DNA of 64,000 nt from Gemmata palustris (GTDB taxonomy: Bacteria > Planctomycetota > Planctomycetia > Gemmatales > Gemmataceae), in assembly GCF_017939745.1 (NCBI RefSeq), contig NZ_JAGKQQ010000001.1, positions 868,001 through 932,000 of the forward strand, given 5' to 3'. Under the pieces are notes generated by a model. The model ran no database searches. It was not told the DNA's origin and saw only the letters and a list, made by a program, of their open reading frames with translations. The stretch's first letter is position 1. Every line of letters starts with the position of its first letter. Of this stretch, positions 55,480-64,000 are shown one piece after another. Position numbers and translations under genes: made by a program.

Positions 55480-56685
55480 TCAAAAGTGGATCTCGACCAT
55501 CGAAAAGTCGTCGCCCAGCGTTTCGGAACCGTGCAGTGCCCGAACGTGTGCCAAGAGTTGATCGATGATCGACCCGCCCGCCGGCGAGAGCCCCGATACG
55601 TGCTCGACGAACTCTTCAAACGTCCACATGCCGCCTTGCGGTAGTTCGATCTCGAACACGCCGTCACTGTAGATCAGCAACCGGGCGTAGGCATCCAGTT
55701 TGACGACCTCGGACTCGTACTCGAATTCCGGCACCATGCCGATGGCGAACCCGTGGGATGCGAGTTCCTGGCGCCGCGCTTGGTCCTCCGATGGCCCCGT
55801 AAACAGCAGCGTCGCCGGGTGCCCCGCGTTGCCGAAAACCAGTTCGCGCGAAGCCCGACGATACACGCCGTACCAGAGGGTGAAATACTTCTCGTTGTGC
55901 TTCTCCATCTGGAAGATCTGATTCAGCCCCTTCAGCACGGCGACGGGGTCACGGAAGTCCGTGTTCGGCAGGGACTGCCCCGCCAGGACGTTCATCGCGG
56001 ACACCGCCATCAAGGACGAACCGACGCCGTGACCGCTGACGTCCAACAAATAGATGGCCAGGTGGTCGGGATCGAGCCAGTGGTGACCGAACATGTCGCC
56101 GCCGAGGTGCATCGACGGCACGAAGCGCCAATCGGTCCGGACGGGCGCCTTGAGTTTCGCCGGCAGGAGCGATTGCACGTACTCCGCGGCCCGCCGGATC
56201 TCTTGCGCCAACAAGCGCTGGCTCTCCTGCAAGAGGCGGGCCGCCTCGTTGCGTTCCAGCAGCGTCAGGTAGGCGCGCGAGTGGTAACGGATGCGGGCGA
56301 TCAGCTCAACTTTGTCCGGTAATTTGACAAGATAATCATTGGCGCCCAGTGCGAAGGCCTGCGCCTTGACGGCGGCTTCTTCTTTGCTCGAAAGCACGAT
56401 CATCGGCGTTTCGCGCGTCAACGGGTTGACCCGAAAGAACTTGACCAACATGAGTCCGTCAACATCCGGCATCACCAGATCTTGGAGGATCACGGTCGGC
56501 CGCACCGCGCGCGCCATCTCCAGCGCCTTGAGGGGGTCCTGACAAAAGTGCAGCTCGATGTCGGTTTCCGTGGCCAGCATTCGTCGAACGGATTCGCCGA
56601 TAATAGTCTGATCGTCAACCAGTAGTACCCTTATGGCGCGATCGATTGTTGCTTCTTTTATTTGCGATTTCATCGTCAATTCCAT
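55480..56685 (-). CDS. Response regulator with SpoIIE/RsbU-type PP2C phosphatase domain
   Basis: 401 aa. Receiver domain residues about 17-135: acidic pair DD24-25, phospho-acceptor Asp69 in ILQDLVMPDVDG, IVLSSKEE with conserved Ser/Lys. A coiled linker (about 140-180) follows. The PP2C-like domain has PSMHLGGDMFGHHWLD, LLDVSGHGVGSSLMAVSAMN and LLIYSDGVFEIEL with metal-binding Asp residues. Such proteins dephosphorylate anti-anti-sigma (STAS) proteins in partner-switching pathways. It is divergent from the chemosensory operon whose CheA-like kinase could phosphorylate its receiver. Confidence 0.9.
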   Translation of the reverse strand: MELTMKSQIKEATIDRAIRVLLVDDQTIIGESVRRMLATETDIELHFCQDPLKALEMARAVRPTVILQDLVMPDVDGLMLVKFFRVNPLTRETPMIVLSSKEEAAVKAQAFALGANDYLVKLPDKVELIARIRYHSRAYLTLLERNEAARLLQESQRLLAQEIRRAAEYVQSLLPAKLKAPVRTDWRFVPSMHLGGDMFGHHWLDPDHLAIYLLDVSGHGVGSSLMAVSAMNVLAGQSLPNTDFRDPVAVLKGLNQIFQMEKHNEKYFTLWYGVYRRASRELVFGNAGHPATLLFTGPSEDQARRQELASHGFAIGMVPEFEYESEVVKLDAYARLLIYSDGVFEIELPQGGMWTFEEFVEHVSGLSPAGGSIIDQLLAHVRALHGSETLGDDFSMVEIHF

Positions 56686-56979
56686 TTAGCCACCGCCTAC
56701 CACTTATTAGAAGTAGTCCGAAGATTGAACTGTGGAGGCATATGCCGCACGCGACGAATTTCGCGATCGCCCGGCGGCGCGAATTCGAGCTGAGACTGCC
56801 ACAACTACGCTTCGGCTGCATTGTTGTTGGATTGTAGCGGTTCTAGTGCCTCAAGAGTGACGACCTGGTAAAATGGATAATCTGGGAGGCTTTCTCTTGC
56901 GCATTCCATGTTACCTTTGGGACAATGTAACACTTCAAGGAATATCCACGGGCGCTGATTCTCTCGGGAGACGATCGCA
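56686..56979. promoter_or_regulatory. Divergent promoter region
   Basis: About 290 bp between the divergent PP2C gene and the chemosensory operon. It is noticeably AT-richer than its flanks. Promoters for both directions are expected here, but I did not identify specific elements. Confidence 0.45.
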
Positions 56980-57690
56980 ATGGGCGGCGAGGACACGGGC
57001 GATCTCGCGATGCTCGAGTTGTTCCGGGCAGAGTTGGACAGCCATTTGCCCGTTCTCAGCGAGGGGTTGCTGGCCCTTGAAAAGAACAGTGACCAGCCCA
57101 AGTGGTTCGAGGCGCTGATGCGCGCGGCCCATTCCATCAAGGGCGCCGCCCGTATCGTCGGCGTCGAAGGGGCGGTGCGGGTCGCACACGTTCTGGAAGA
57201 TTGCTTCGTCGCCGCTCAGCAACGGGACATTCGCCTCGGCCCCGGCGCGGTCGACGTGTTGCTCCGCGGGGTCGATGTGCTCGGGAGCTTTTCACGGACC
57301 AGTGCGCCGCCGCTTACGGACGCGGGGCTCGGCGAAGTCGTCGCTGCGATTGCGGCCCTGCGCCAGCAAAAGGAGCCTGAACTTGCGCCGTCAACGGGTT
57401 CCGCTTTGTTGCGGTTGCCGGACCTGGTCGCGACCGGCTGCGAGCACCTGCGCCAGCAGCTCGTTGAGCACCGACAGCGCGGGGCCACGTCTTACTGCCT
57501 CGACTTCGACCACGTTCGCGAGATCGAACCGGCCGCTCTGACGGTGCTCGCGCTCTTTGCTTGCGTGCCGTGCCGCGACGGGTCTGCGCCGCGCATTGAG
57601 GTGACACGTGTGCGACCCGAGGTGAGCCGCGTGCTGCACCTCACCGGTCTCGACACATCTTGGACGGTGCTCCCGGGGCAGGAGCGATGA
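56980..57690 (+). CDS. Hpt-domain protein with a STAS-like C-terminus
   Basis: 236 aa. Residues 1-110 are a histidine phosphotransfer domain with AHSIKGAARIVG (His51). Residues about 140-230 have the alternating pattern of a STAS/anti-sigma-antagonist fold (SYCLDFDHVREIEPAALTVL). Its stop overlaps the ATG of the CheA-like gene. A phosphotransfer and partner-switching combination would link the kinase to the PP2C phosphatase next door; this is inferred from domains and position. Confidence 0.8.
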   Translation: MGGEDTGDLAMLELFRAELDSHLPVLSEGLLALEKNSDQPKWFEALMRAAHSIKGAARIVGVEGAVRVAHVLEDCFVAAQQRDIRLGPGAVDVLLRGVDVLGSFSRTSAPPLTDAGLGEVVAAIAALRQQKEPELAPSTGSALLRLPDLVATGCEHLRQQLVEHRQRGATSYCLDFDHVREIEPAALTVLALFACVPCRDGSAPRIEVTRVRPEVSRVLHLTGLDTSWTVLPGQER

Positions 57691-60587
57691 GCATGATTTC
57701 GACAAATCAGGAACTTCTGAACGAATTCGTCGGCGAGTCACGTGAGCACCTCACCACCGTTGCTGAGGAACTGCTAGCGCTCGAAAAGGCGAGCGGGGCG
57801 GACCGGCAGCAGCGGCTCGACCGGTTGTTTCGCGCCGTGCATTCCGTCAAAGGATCTGCCAGTTTGGTCGGCTGCCACCAGATTGCGGACCTGGCTCACT
57901 CGCTGGAAACGATTTTCGACCGCGTCCGCCAGGGCACACTCGCGCAGACCGCGCATCTGACGGACGGTTTGCTGACCGGCGCGGATCTGATCCGCGCGCT
58001 ACTCGACGACGCGGCCAACAGCAACGACGTAGACATTGGCGATGCGATTGCGCGGCTGGAGGGCTTGCTCGCCGAATCACCCGCACCGCACTCGGAAGTT
58101 GCGCCCACGCACGCGCTTCGGATCGATCTGGACGCTTACGTCCGCCGAACGGGTCGCTCGCTCACTCGTTTTTTTGCCGATCTGGAAGCAAACGGTCAGG
58201 TGCGAGAGCCGTGCCTGCTTCTTCCCGAACACGACATCGGCAAGGGATTGCCGGGCGGCCCCGTTCGCTACGAGTGCCAGTACACCTCGACGGTTCCGCT
58301 CGAACTTCTAGCCGAGCAACTCCGGTTGCAATTGACAGAGTTCAATGCCGCAGCACCAGAACCCACGGAGCCAAAACCAGCAGAGCCCGAACCCGCGGAA
58401 CCCGAACCGCCTGCCGCAGAAGACGCAGAGCCACAGGTTATTGCCCGCACGGAGCCGGCCAGTAGGCCCGAAACCGAGCGGCCGAGCAGCGTGCGCATCA
58501 GCGTGCAAATCCTGGATCGCCTGATGAATCTGGCCGGCGAGCTGGTCCTGGTTCGCAACCAGGCCATGCAAGCGGCCGACCCGACCGACTCGCAAATGCG
58601 GCAAATCGTCCAGCGCCTCAACGGCGTGACGACCGACGTCCAACAGGTCGTCATGCTCACGCGGATGCAACCGGTCGGCAACCTCTTCTCCAAGTTCTCC
58701 CGGCTCGTTCGGGACGTGTCCCGCAAACTGGGCAAGCAGATCGAGTTGACCACGCGCGGCACGGAAGTTGAACTGGACAAAGCTATTCTGGAAGAACTCG
58801 CCGACCCGCTGACGCACCTGGTCCGCAACTGCTGTGACCACGGCATCGAGAAACCGGCCGAGCGCATCGCCGCCGGGAAGGTCCCCCAAGGGCACGTCCT
58901 GCTCCACGCCCACCACGAGGGCGGGCAGATCCGCATCGAGGTCCGCGACGACGGCCGCGGCATCGATCCGCAGCGCGTGCGCCACAAGGCCCTCGAGCGC
59001 GGGCTGAAATCCGCGGCCGAGTTGGGCGCCCTTAGCGACACGGAGTTACAAGCACTCGTCCTCTTGCCCGGCTTCTCCACCGCGGACAACGTCACCGAAT
59101 TGTCCGGGCGCGGCGTCGGCATGGACGTCGTGCGCACCAACATCGAACACCTCGGCGGCAACCTGCAGATCGAATCGGCGCCCGGCACGGGCACTTGCAT
59201 GCACTTGCGCCTGCCGTTGACCCTGGCCATCATCCCGTGCCTGACCGTGGTGGTCGGCGACCAGCGCTACGCCATCGCGCAGAAGGATCTGGAAGAACTC
59301 GTTTGTCTGAGCGGCCGGGTCGGAACCGGAAAGGTCGAACGCACGCACGACCAGGAGGTTTATCGCCTCCGCGGTCGGCTCTTGCCGCTCGTTCGTCTCG
59401 GCGAGGTGCTGGCGCGGCCCGAGCCGTTCACGGCCGCGACCCGGGCGGAGATCATGAACCGGCACCGGGACCAGACACCGGGGCTGACGTACATCGCCGT
59501 CGTCAAGGTGGGGAGCGCGCGCTTCGGGCTGGTGGTCGACCGCTTGCTCAACACCGAAGAGATCGTCGTCAAGTCGATCCACCCGCTCCTCAAACCGCTG
59601 CGCTGTTATTCGGGTTCGACGATTATGGGCGACGGGCGCGTGGTGCTGATTCTCGATATCGAGGGCGTCGCCCGACACGCCGGGGTGTCCTTCGAGGACG
59701 CGCGCCAGGCGCCGCCGGTGCGGGGCGCCGGCGGGACGGAGTCGCAGACGGTTCTGCTCTTCCAGTACGGTCCGCGCGAACAGTTCGCTATCCCCGTCGT
59801 CATGATCCGGCGCATCGAAGAGATTCGAGTTTCGCGGATCGAGCGCGTCGGCGACCGCGAATTTTGGAACCTCCACGGGCAGGCGGTCCGCGTGCTCCGG
59901 CTCGATAATTATCTGAAGGTCTCGCCGCCGGTCGAGTCGGACACGATGTACCTGCTCCTGCCGAAGAACTTGCGCCAGCCGATGGGAATCCTGTTGAGCC
60001 GGATCCTCGACACCCAGTCGCTGGCGATCCAGATCGACACCGAGAGCCACCACCAGGACGGGCTCATGGGCACGGCGATCATCCACGACCGTATGACCCT
60101 CTTCCCGCACCTGTACCGACTGGGCGAGCGCATGGAAGCGGAGGATCGCGCCGCCAGCGAGACGCAGAACCGGAAGGCGCCCGCGCGGCGCAAGCGCATA
60201 CTCCTCGTCGAGGACACGCAGTTCTTTCGCCAGGTCGTCAAGAGCACTCTGGAGGACGAGGGGTACGAAGTGCTCACCGCGGTCAACGGCGCGCTGGGCC
60301 TCCGCGAGATCAGTCGGAACCAGTACGACCTCGTGGTTTCGGACATCAACATGCCCGAGATGGACGGCTGGGACATGGCGCGGGCGGTTCGCGAGCAGCT
60401 CGGCAACCACGAGCTTCCCATGCTGGCGCTGACCACACTCAGCAGCGACCGCGACCGGAACCGCGCCCTGGAAAGTGGCTTCAACGCCCACGAGGTGAAA
60501 CTGGCGCGTGAGAGCTTTTTAGCGACCGTGGCCCGTTTGCTCGCGCCGGGTGGGGCCACAGCGGGCGAGGAAGGTAAGCATGGATAA
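57687..60587 (+). CDS. cheA: CheA-type histidine kinase with C-terminal receiver (hybrid)
   Basis: 966 aa from ATG 57687 (ATGA overlap with the Hpt gene). P1 Hpt with VHSVKGSASLVG (His52); a Pro/Glu-rich linker about 235-260; dimerisation helices around ISVQILDRLMNLAGELVLVR; HATPase with N box HLVRNCCDHGIE (about 377), DDGRGID (about 421) and GRGVGMD (about 473); CheW-like P5 domains, of which two seem present (about 505-640 and 680-820); REC domain with ILLVEDTQ and phospho-acceptor Asp about 885 in LVVSDINMPEMDGWD. It autophosphorylates in response to the MCP encoded downstream. Confidence 0.93.
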   Translation: MSMISTNQELLNEFVGESREHLTTVAEELLALEKASGADRQQRLDRLFRAVHSVKGSASLVGCHQIADLAHSLETIFDRVRQGTLAQTAHLTDGLLTGADLIRALLDDAANSNDVDIGDAIARLEGLLAESPAPHSEVAPTHALRIDLDAYVRRTGRSLTRFFADLEANGQVREPCLLLPEHDIGKGLPGGPVRYECQYTSTVPLELLAEQLRLQLTEFNAAAPEPTEPKPAEPEPAEPEPPAAEDAEPQVIARTEPASRPETERPSSVRISVQILDRLMNLAGELVLVRNQAMQAADPTDSQMRQIVQRLNGVTTDVQQVVMLTRMQPVGNLFSKFSRLVRDVSRKLGKQIELTTRGTEVELDKAILEELADPLTHLVRNCCDHGIEKPAERIAAGKVPQGHVLLHAHHEGGQIRIEVRDDGRGIDPQRVRHKALERGLKSAAELGALSDTELQALVLLPGFSTADNVTELSGRGVGMDVVRTNIEHLGGNLQIESAPGTGTCMHLRLPLTLAIIPCLTVVVGDQRYAIAQKDLEELVCLSGRVGTGKVERTHDQEVYRLRGRLLPLVRLGEVLARPEPFTAATRAEIMNRHRDQTPGLTYIAVVKVGSARFGLVVDRLLNTEEIVVKSIHPLLKPLRCYSGSTIMGDGRVVLILDIEGVARHAGVSFEDARQAPPVRGAGGTESQTVLLFQYGPREQFAIPVVMIRRIEEIRVSRIERVGDREFWNLHGQAVRVLRLDNYLKVSPPVESDTMYLLLPKNLRQPMGILLSRILDTQSLAIQIDTESHHQDGLMGTAIIHDRMTLFPHLYRLGERMEAEDRAASETQNRKAPARRKRILLVEDTQFFRQVVKSTLEDEGYEVLTAVNGALGLREISRNQYDLVVSDINMPEMDGWDMARAVREQLGNHELPMLALTTLSSDRDRNRALESGFNAHEVKLARESFLATVARLLAPGGATAGEEGKHG

Positions 60588-61056
60588 GACCACGGAGAAG
60601 GCCGGTACCGGCCATTACTGCACGTTTCGTCTGGCCCGGCGGTTGTTCGGATTCAACATTCTCGCGGTCAAGGAAGTCAACACGCAGGCGACGTTCACCC
60701 CGATCCCACACGCGCCGCCCGAGGTCTGCGGCTACGTGAACCTGCGCGGCAACATCGTGCTGGCACTCGACCTGCGGCTCTTACTCGGCATGGAGCCGGC
60801 CGCGCGGACCCCCGAGAGCCGATTGATCATTTTCAAAGCCGCAGTGGGCGAATCGTTCGGCGTGCTCGTCGACGCCATTGGCGAGATCGTCACGCTGGAC
60901 GCCGGCCAGACGGAGGACTGCCGCCCGGAACTGGAAGGGGCCACGGGCGCGCCGCGGGTCAGCGAATTGATCGGGGGCGTTGGCAAACTACAAGGCGAGT
61001 TGGTGATCCTCGTACAGGCCGAAAAGTTGCTGCGTGCGGTGGCAAAAAGTATGTGA
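60580..61056 (+). CDS. cheW: CheW-like coupling protein
   Basis: 158 aa from ATG 60580, overlapping the kinase gene by 8 bp. CheW fold: FRLARRLFGFNILAVKEVNT, PEVCGYVNLRGNIVLALDLR (the conserved 'G..NLRG.I.PV.DL' segment) and FGVLVDAIGEIVTLD. It couples the kinase to the methyl-accepting protein. Confidence 0.92.
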   Translation: MDKTTEKAGTGHYCTFRLARRLFGFNILAVKEVNTQATFTPIPHAPPEVCGYVNLRGNIVLALDLRLLLGMEPAARTPESRLIIFKAAVGESFGVLVDAIGEIVTLDAGQTEDCRPELEGATGAPRVSELIGGVGKLQGELVILVQAEKLLRAVAKSM

Positions 61057-61147
61057 CGGGGAACGGGGACGGGGGCTCCGCATCCGGAGGTACCGACGTT
61101 CTCCCGACCGGTGAGACACACCCAATTTGGCTCCGGGATTTGCACCC

Positions 61148-63406
61148 ATGAACAACCTGAAGTTCAGCTACAAGATGTCGATCATGATCGGGGTGTTGGC
61201 TCTGACGGCCATCGCCATTACTGTGGTCGCGGTCACGCAACTCGGCTCGCTCAACAACGAGGTGCGGCGCCTCGTCGACGTCTCGGCCAAGAGCGTGCAG
61301 ACCGCGCACGAAATCCGGATCGATATGCTCGAGTCGATCCGCTACGAGCGGAACGCGGTCATCTCCTCCGAGGACGAGGAGTCCAAGAAATATGTCGACG
61401 CGGCGCGACAGGCGAATGACCGCGCCGATCGTAAACGCGACGCGCTCCTCAAGCTCCTCGGTAATCGGAGCGAAGAGCGCGCGGTGGTGAACGAATTCGG
61501 CCGCAGTTGGGAGGAGTTCAAAAAAATTCAGAAAGAGCCACTGCAACTGTCGATCCAACACACGAACATTAAGGCCGCGAACTTGGTGTCCGGCCGCCTC
61601 CAGGACCGGACCGCCGAGGCCGTCGCGAACCTTCAAACATTGCTCGACCCGATTGACCGCGAGTTGGCCGCCGCGGACGTGCCCAAGGACGCCAAGCGGT
61701 CCGGCACGCTGTGGAAGAAGGCCCGCGTGCTCCGCGACCTGCTCGATGAACTGCGCGAACTGAACGTCCAATCGAACTTGCACGTCGTGGCACCAAACGA
61801 CAAGGAAAAAACGCGCATCGACGGGCTCCTCAAGGACATCAATGCGAAGATCCGGGCCGACTTGAGCGAATTGCGCGCCGGCGCCGACGACCGCGAGCGG
61901 CTCGAGTTGGCCCGCGTCGTCCGGACGGTAGCCGAGATCGAGGCCATCGGCCGAGACGCGCAGGCCCTGTCGCACGAAAACAGTTCGGGCCGGGCGAGCG
62001 AGATTCTGCTGGGGCCGTCGCGTCAGGCGAACCTTGCCGCCATTGCCGACCTCGACAAGTTGGTCGAAAACCTGACGCAGGCAATGGACGAGGACAAACA
62101 GGACGCGGAGCGCGCCTACCAATCGAACAAGTGGTGGATGGTTTGCGGCGCCACCGCCGGCATCTCGTTCAGCCTGGCGCTGGCCGTTTGGATCAGCCGG
62201 TCGATGACCCGGTCGCTCGGTCAGTGCGCCGATCTCTTCAACGGGGTTGCCAAAGGGGATCTTACCTGCCGAATGAATCTCGACCAAAAAGACGAGATCG
62301 GCCAACTCGCCCGAGCGATGGATAAGGTGAGCGAGACGCTTCACGGGGTCGTCGGTCAGATCCGCGGCGTGTCGCAGGCGATATCGGCGTCCTCCGATGA
62401 CCTGTCGCGTGTTTCACACGGGCTGTTGACGCAGAGCGAGGAAATGAGCGTGCAAGCGGTCTCGGTGGCCAGCGGCACCGAGCAGATGGCGACCAACATC
62501 ACCACGATGGCCGCCACCGCCGAAGAAATGAGCGTTAACATGTCGTCGATCTCGTCGGCGAGCGAAGAAATCAGCGTCAACGTCGGCACCATCGCCCAGG
62601 CCGCCGACGACACCGCCAAGAACGTCGAAGCCGTGAACTCGGCCATTGACGGTATCACCCGGGCGTTCCAAACCATCGCGGGCGACGCCCGAGAGGGTGC
62701 CCATGTTACAGACCGGGCGCGTCAAATGGCCGCCCGCGCGACGGAGACGATGAACGCCCTCGATGCGTCGGCCAGCGAGATCAACAAAGTAACCGAGGTG
62801 ATCAAAATGATCGCCTTGCAAACGAACCTGTTGGCCCTGAACGCCACGATCGAGGCGACTTCGGCCGGGGAAGCGGGTAAGGGCTTCGCTGTGGTGGCCG
62901 GCGAAATCAAGGAACTGGCGGGTCAAAGTGCCCGCGCGGCGGAAGAGATCGCCCGGAAAATCGAAGGCATTCAGGGGAGCACGCGCGACGCGGTCAAGGT
63001 GATCGACGGGGTGGCCCAGACCATCGACACCATCAACTCTTCGGCCGGGCGCATTTCCGAGGCCGTGGCCAATCAGACTCAGGTCGCACAGAATATCTTC
63101 AATAACGTCGGGGAAGCCAGCCGCCGCGTGGCGAACATCGCGAAGTCGATCGCCGAAGTCTCGAAGGGAGCGACCGACATGTCGCGCAACACCGGCGAGG
63201 CCTCGAAGGGGGCGACCGACGTGTCGCGCAACAGTACCGAGGCGGCTCGGGCGGCCGAGCAGGTCGCGGCCAACATCCACGACGTCAGCCAGGCGACCAA
63301 GGAGAGCACGGCCAGTGCCTCCAAGGTCAACCAGTCCGCCAAGGATCTGCACAACATTGCCGCCGAGCTCATCAAGGCCGTCGGCCAGTTCCGGCTGGAG
63401 AAGTGA
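61148..63406 (+). CDS. Methyl-accepting chemotaxis protein
   Basis: 752 aa from ATG 61148. The first membrane segment is at about 10-32 (SIMIGVLALTAIAITVVAVT), a large helical sensor at about 33-325, the second membrane segment at about 328-350 (VCGATAGISFSLALAVWISR), HAMP at about 350-405, then a long cytoplasmic coiled coil with the signalling tip ATIEATSAGEAGKGFAVVAG (about 566-585). Tandem near-repeats KGATDMSRNTGEAS and KGATDVSRNSTEA occur near the C-terminus (about 675-705). No pentapeptide tether for CheR/CheB is visible at the end (FRLEK). Confidence 0.93.
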   Translation: MNNLKFSYKMSIMIGVLALTAIAITVVAVTQLGSLNNEVRRLVDVSAKSVQTAHEIRIDMLESIRYERNAVISSEDEESKKYVDAARQANDRADRKRDALLKLLGNRSEERAVVNEFGRSWEEFKKIQKEPLQLSIQHTNIKAANLVSGRLQDRTAEAVANLQTLLDPIDRELAAADVPKDAKRSGTLWKKARVLRDLLDELRELNVQSNLHVVAPNDKEKTRIDGLLKDINAKIRADLSELRAGADDRERLELARVVRTVAEIEAIGRDAQALSHENSSGRASEILLGPSRQANLAAIADLDKLVENLTQAMDEDKQDAERAYQSNKWWMVCGATAGISFSLALAVWISRSMTRSLGQCADLFNGVAKGDLTCRMNLDQKDEIGQLARAMDKVSETLHGVVGQIRGVSQAISASSDDLSRVSHGLLTQSEEMSVQAVSVASGTEQMATNITTMAATAEEMSVNMSSISSASEEISVNVGTIAQAADDTAKNVEAVNSAIDGITRAFQTIAGDAREGAHVTDRARQMAARATETMNALDASASEINKVTEVIKMIALQTNLLALNATIEATSAGEAGKGFAVVAGEIKELAGQSARAAEEIARKIEGIQGSTRDAVKVIDGVAQTIDTINSSAGRISEAVANQTQVAQNIFNNVGEASRRVANIAKSIAEVSKGATDMSRNTGEASKGATDVSRNSTEAARAAEQVAANIHDVSQATKESTASASKVNQSAKDLHNIAAELIKAVGQFRLEK

Positions 63407-63407
63407 G

Positions 63408-64000
63408 ATGAGCCTCCCGGTCCGGGTGCTGATTGTCGATGACTCGCGCATCTACCGCGCGGCCATCGAAGAAGCGCTGACCGGCCAGGACGGTATCGTC
63501 GTCTGCGGATCGGTCTGGAGCGGTCCCAAGGCGCTGGAGCACGTTCGCGCCCAACCGCCGGACCTGGTCACCCTCGACGTCGAGATGCCGGGCATGAACG
63601 GTCTGGACGCGCTGCAAGCGATCCAGGCGTTCAACGCCACCCGGCCGGGCCAACCGGAAGTCGGCGTCATCATGGTCAGCGCCTACACCAGTCGGGGCGC
63701 CGAGGCGACCCTTCAAGCGCTGCAAGCCGGGGCCTTCGATTTCATCGAAAAGCCCAAGGAAGCGAGCCACGCACAGAACGTGCAATCGCTCCGGCAGCAG
63801 TTGACGGGCAAGATTCGCGCTTTTCAGCAACGTCACCGCCGGAACGGGTCGCAACCGGTCGCAGTGCCCCCTCGACCCGCAGCGCCTCCGCGGCGCGCGG
63901 TGCGGGCCGTAGTTGTTGCGGTCTCGACGGGAGGGCCGCGAGCCTTATCACAGTTGGTCACCGAGTTGGACCCACAGCTCGACCAGCCGGTGTTCATCGT
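63408..64000 (+). CDS. cheB: CheB-type protein-glutamate methylesterase, 3' end outside window
   Basis: It starts at ATG 63408, 1 bp after the MCP stop. Receiver domain: VLIVDDSRIYRAAI with DD11-12 and phospho-acceptor Asp57 in LVTLDVEMPGMNG, then VSAYTSRG and FIEKPKE. A linker follows and then the start of the methylesterase domain with AVSTGGPRALSQL (catalytic Ser about 174). It would demethylate or deamidate the MCP for adaptation. No cheR is seen in the window; it may lie beyond the right edge. Confidence 0.92.
   Translation, partial: MSLPVRVLIVDDSRIYRAAIEEALTGQDGIVVCGSVWSGPKALEHVRAQPPDLVTLDVEMPGMNGLDALQAIQAFNATRPGQPEVGVIMVSAYTSRGAEATLQALQAGAFDFIEKPKEASHAQNVQSLRQQLTGKIRAFQQRHRRNGSQPVAVPPRPAAPPRRAVRAVVVAVSTGGPRALSQLVTELDPQLDQPVFI

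Noticed and set aside
59046-60491. A 481-codon minus-strand frame
   Set aside because: Antisense shadow of the CheA-like kinase.
1-64000. CRISPR array
   Set aside because: No regularly spaced direct repeats of the right size were seen. The only short repeats are the MITEs, IS ends and the Gly-rich codons.

Overview
The window is high-GC bacterial DNA that looks like a Gemmata-type planctomycete (Gemmataceae). The evidence is a DUF1559 pseudopilin with a type IV-pilin-like N-terminus, a TIGR03067-type secreted protein, ECF-like sigma factors, and many insertion sequences of kinds common in that group. The species cannot be named from the sequence alone.

Layout. Positions 1-1762 are ordinary chromosome: the end of a glycine-rich RRM protein, an acyl-lipid desaturase and a small winged-helix protein. 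At 2983-3027 lies the 3' half of a tRNA-Val(GAC) with its terminator. It is cut in the anticodon stem and followed by a tyrosine recombinase (3220-4554), which is the signature of an island integrated in a tRNA gene. From there to about 42.9 kb, where a second, broken integrase lies, the DNA is accessory. It holds a small ATGA-coupled phage-like operon (6136-5060), an SprT-like protein and a sigma factor, an IS630 element, and an intact 1732-aa methylase-helicase of the DarB/polyvalent type with a small partner gene (10187-16102). After these come about 20 kb of decayed phage-type genes and nested insertion sequences (16.2-25.5 kb), then a sigma factor/SDR/TIGR03067/NTF2-like operon.

Two gene systems stand out inside the island. 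(1) An RNA-repair cassette on the minus strand: a tRNA-Glu(TTC) gene 18 nt upstream of a polynucleotide phosphatase-kinase, coupled to a T4 Rnl1-type RNA ligase and then a small HTH protein (30838-28417). (2) A minus-strand defence locus of four genes: SNF2 helicase, AIPR-family protein, type III DNA methyltransferase (Mod) and type III restriction helicase-nuclease (Res) (41713-30965). Both are damaged. An 88-bp MITE cuts the RNA ligase. An IS1 element cuts mod. An IS5 element plus another MITE cut the AIPR gene. An in-frame TAG truncates the helicase, and many single-base losses break frames. Removing each mobile element restores the reading frame across the junction, so the ancestral genes can be read.

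From 42.9 kb the sequence is chromosome-like again: an SGNH hydrolase, a fatty-acyl-AMP ligase plus acyl carrier protein, a sulfotransferase and an MBOAT-SGNH fusion, which together suggest acyl and sulfate decoration of a surface lipid or glycan. Next come a lipoprotein, a DUF1559 pseudopilin and a patch of ISKra4, IS1 and ISAs1 sequence. The window ends with a chemosensory operon (Hpt protein, CheA-REC hybrid, CheW, MCP, CheB), with a divergent receiver-PP2C phosphatase upstream of it.

All reading-frame reconstructions were made by eye from the sequence. Family names come from recognised motifs, not from database searches. The single-base losses between 16 and 36 kb could be real decay or sequencing error, and this window alone does not decide between them.
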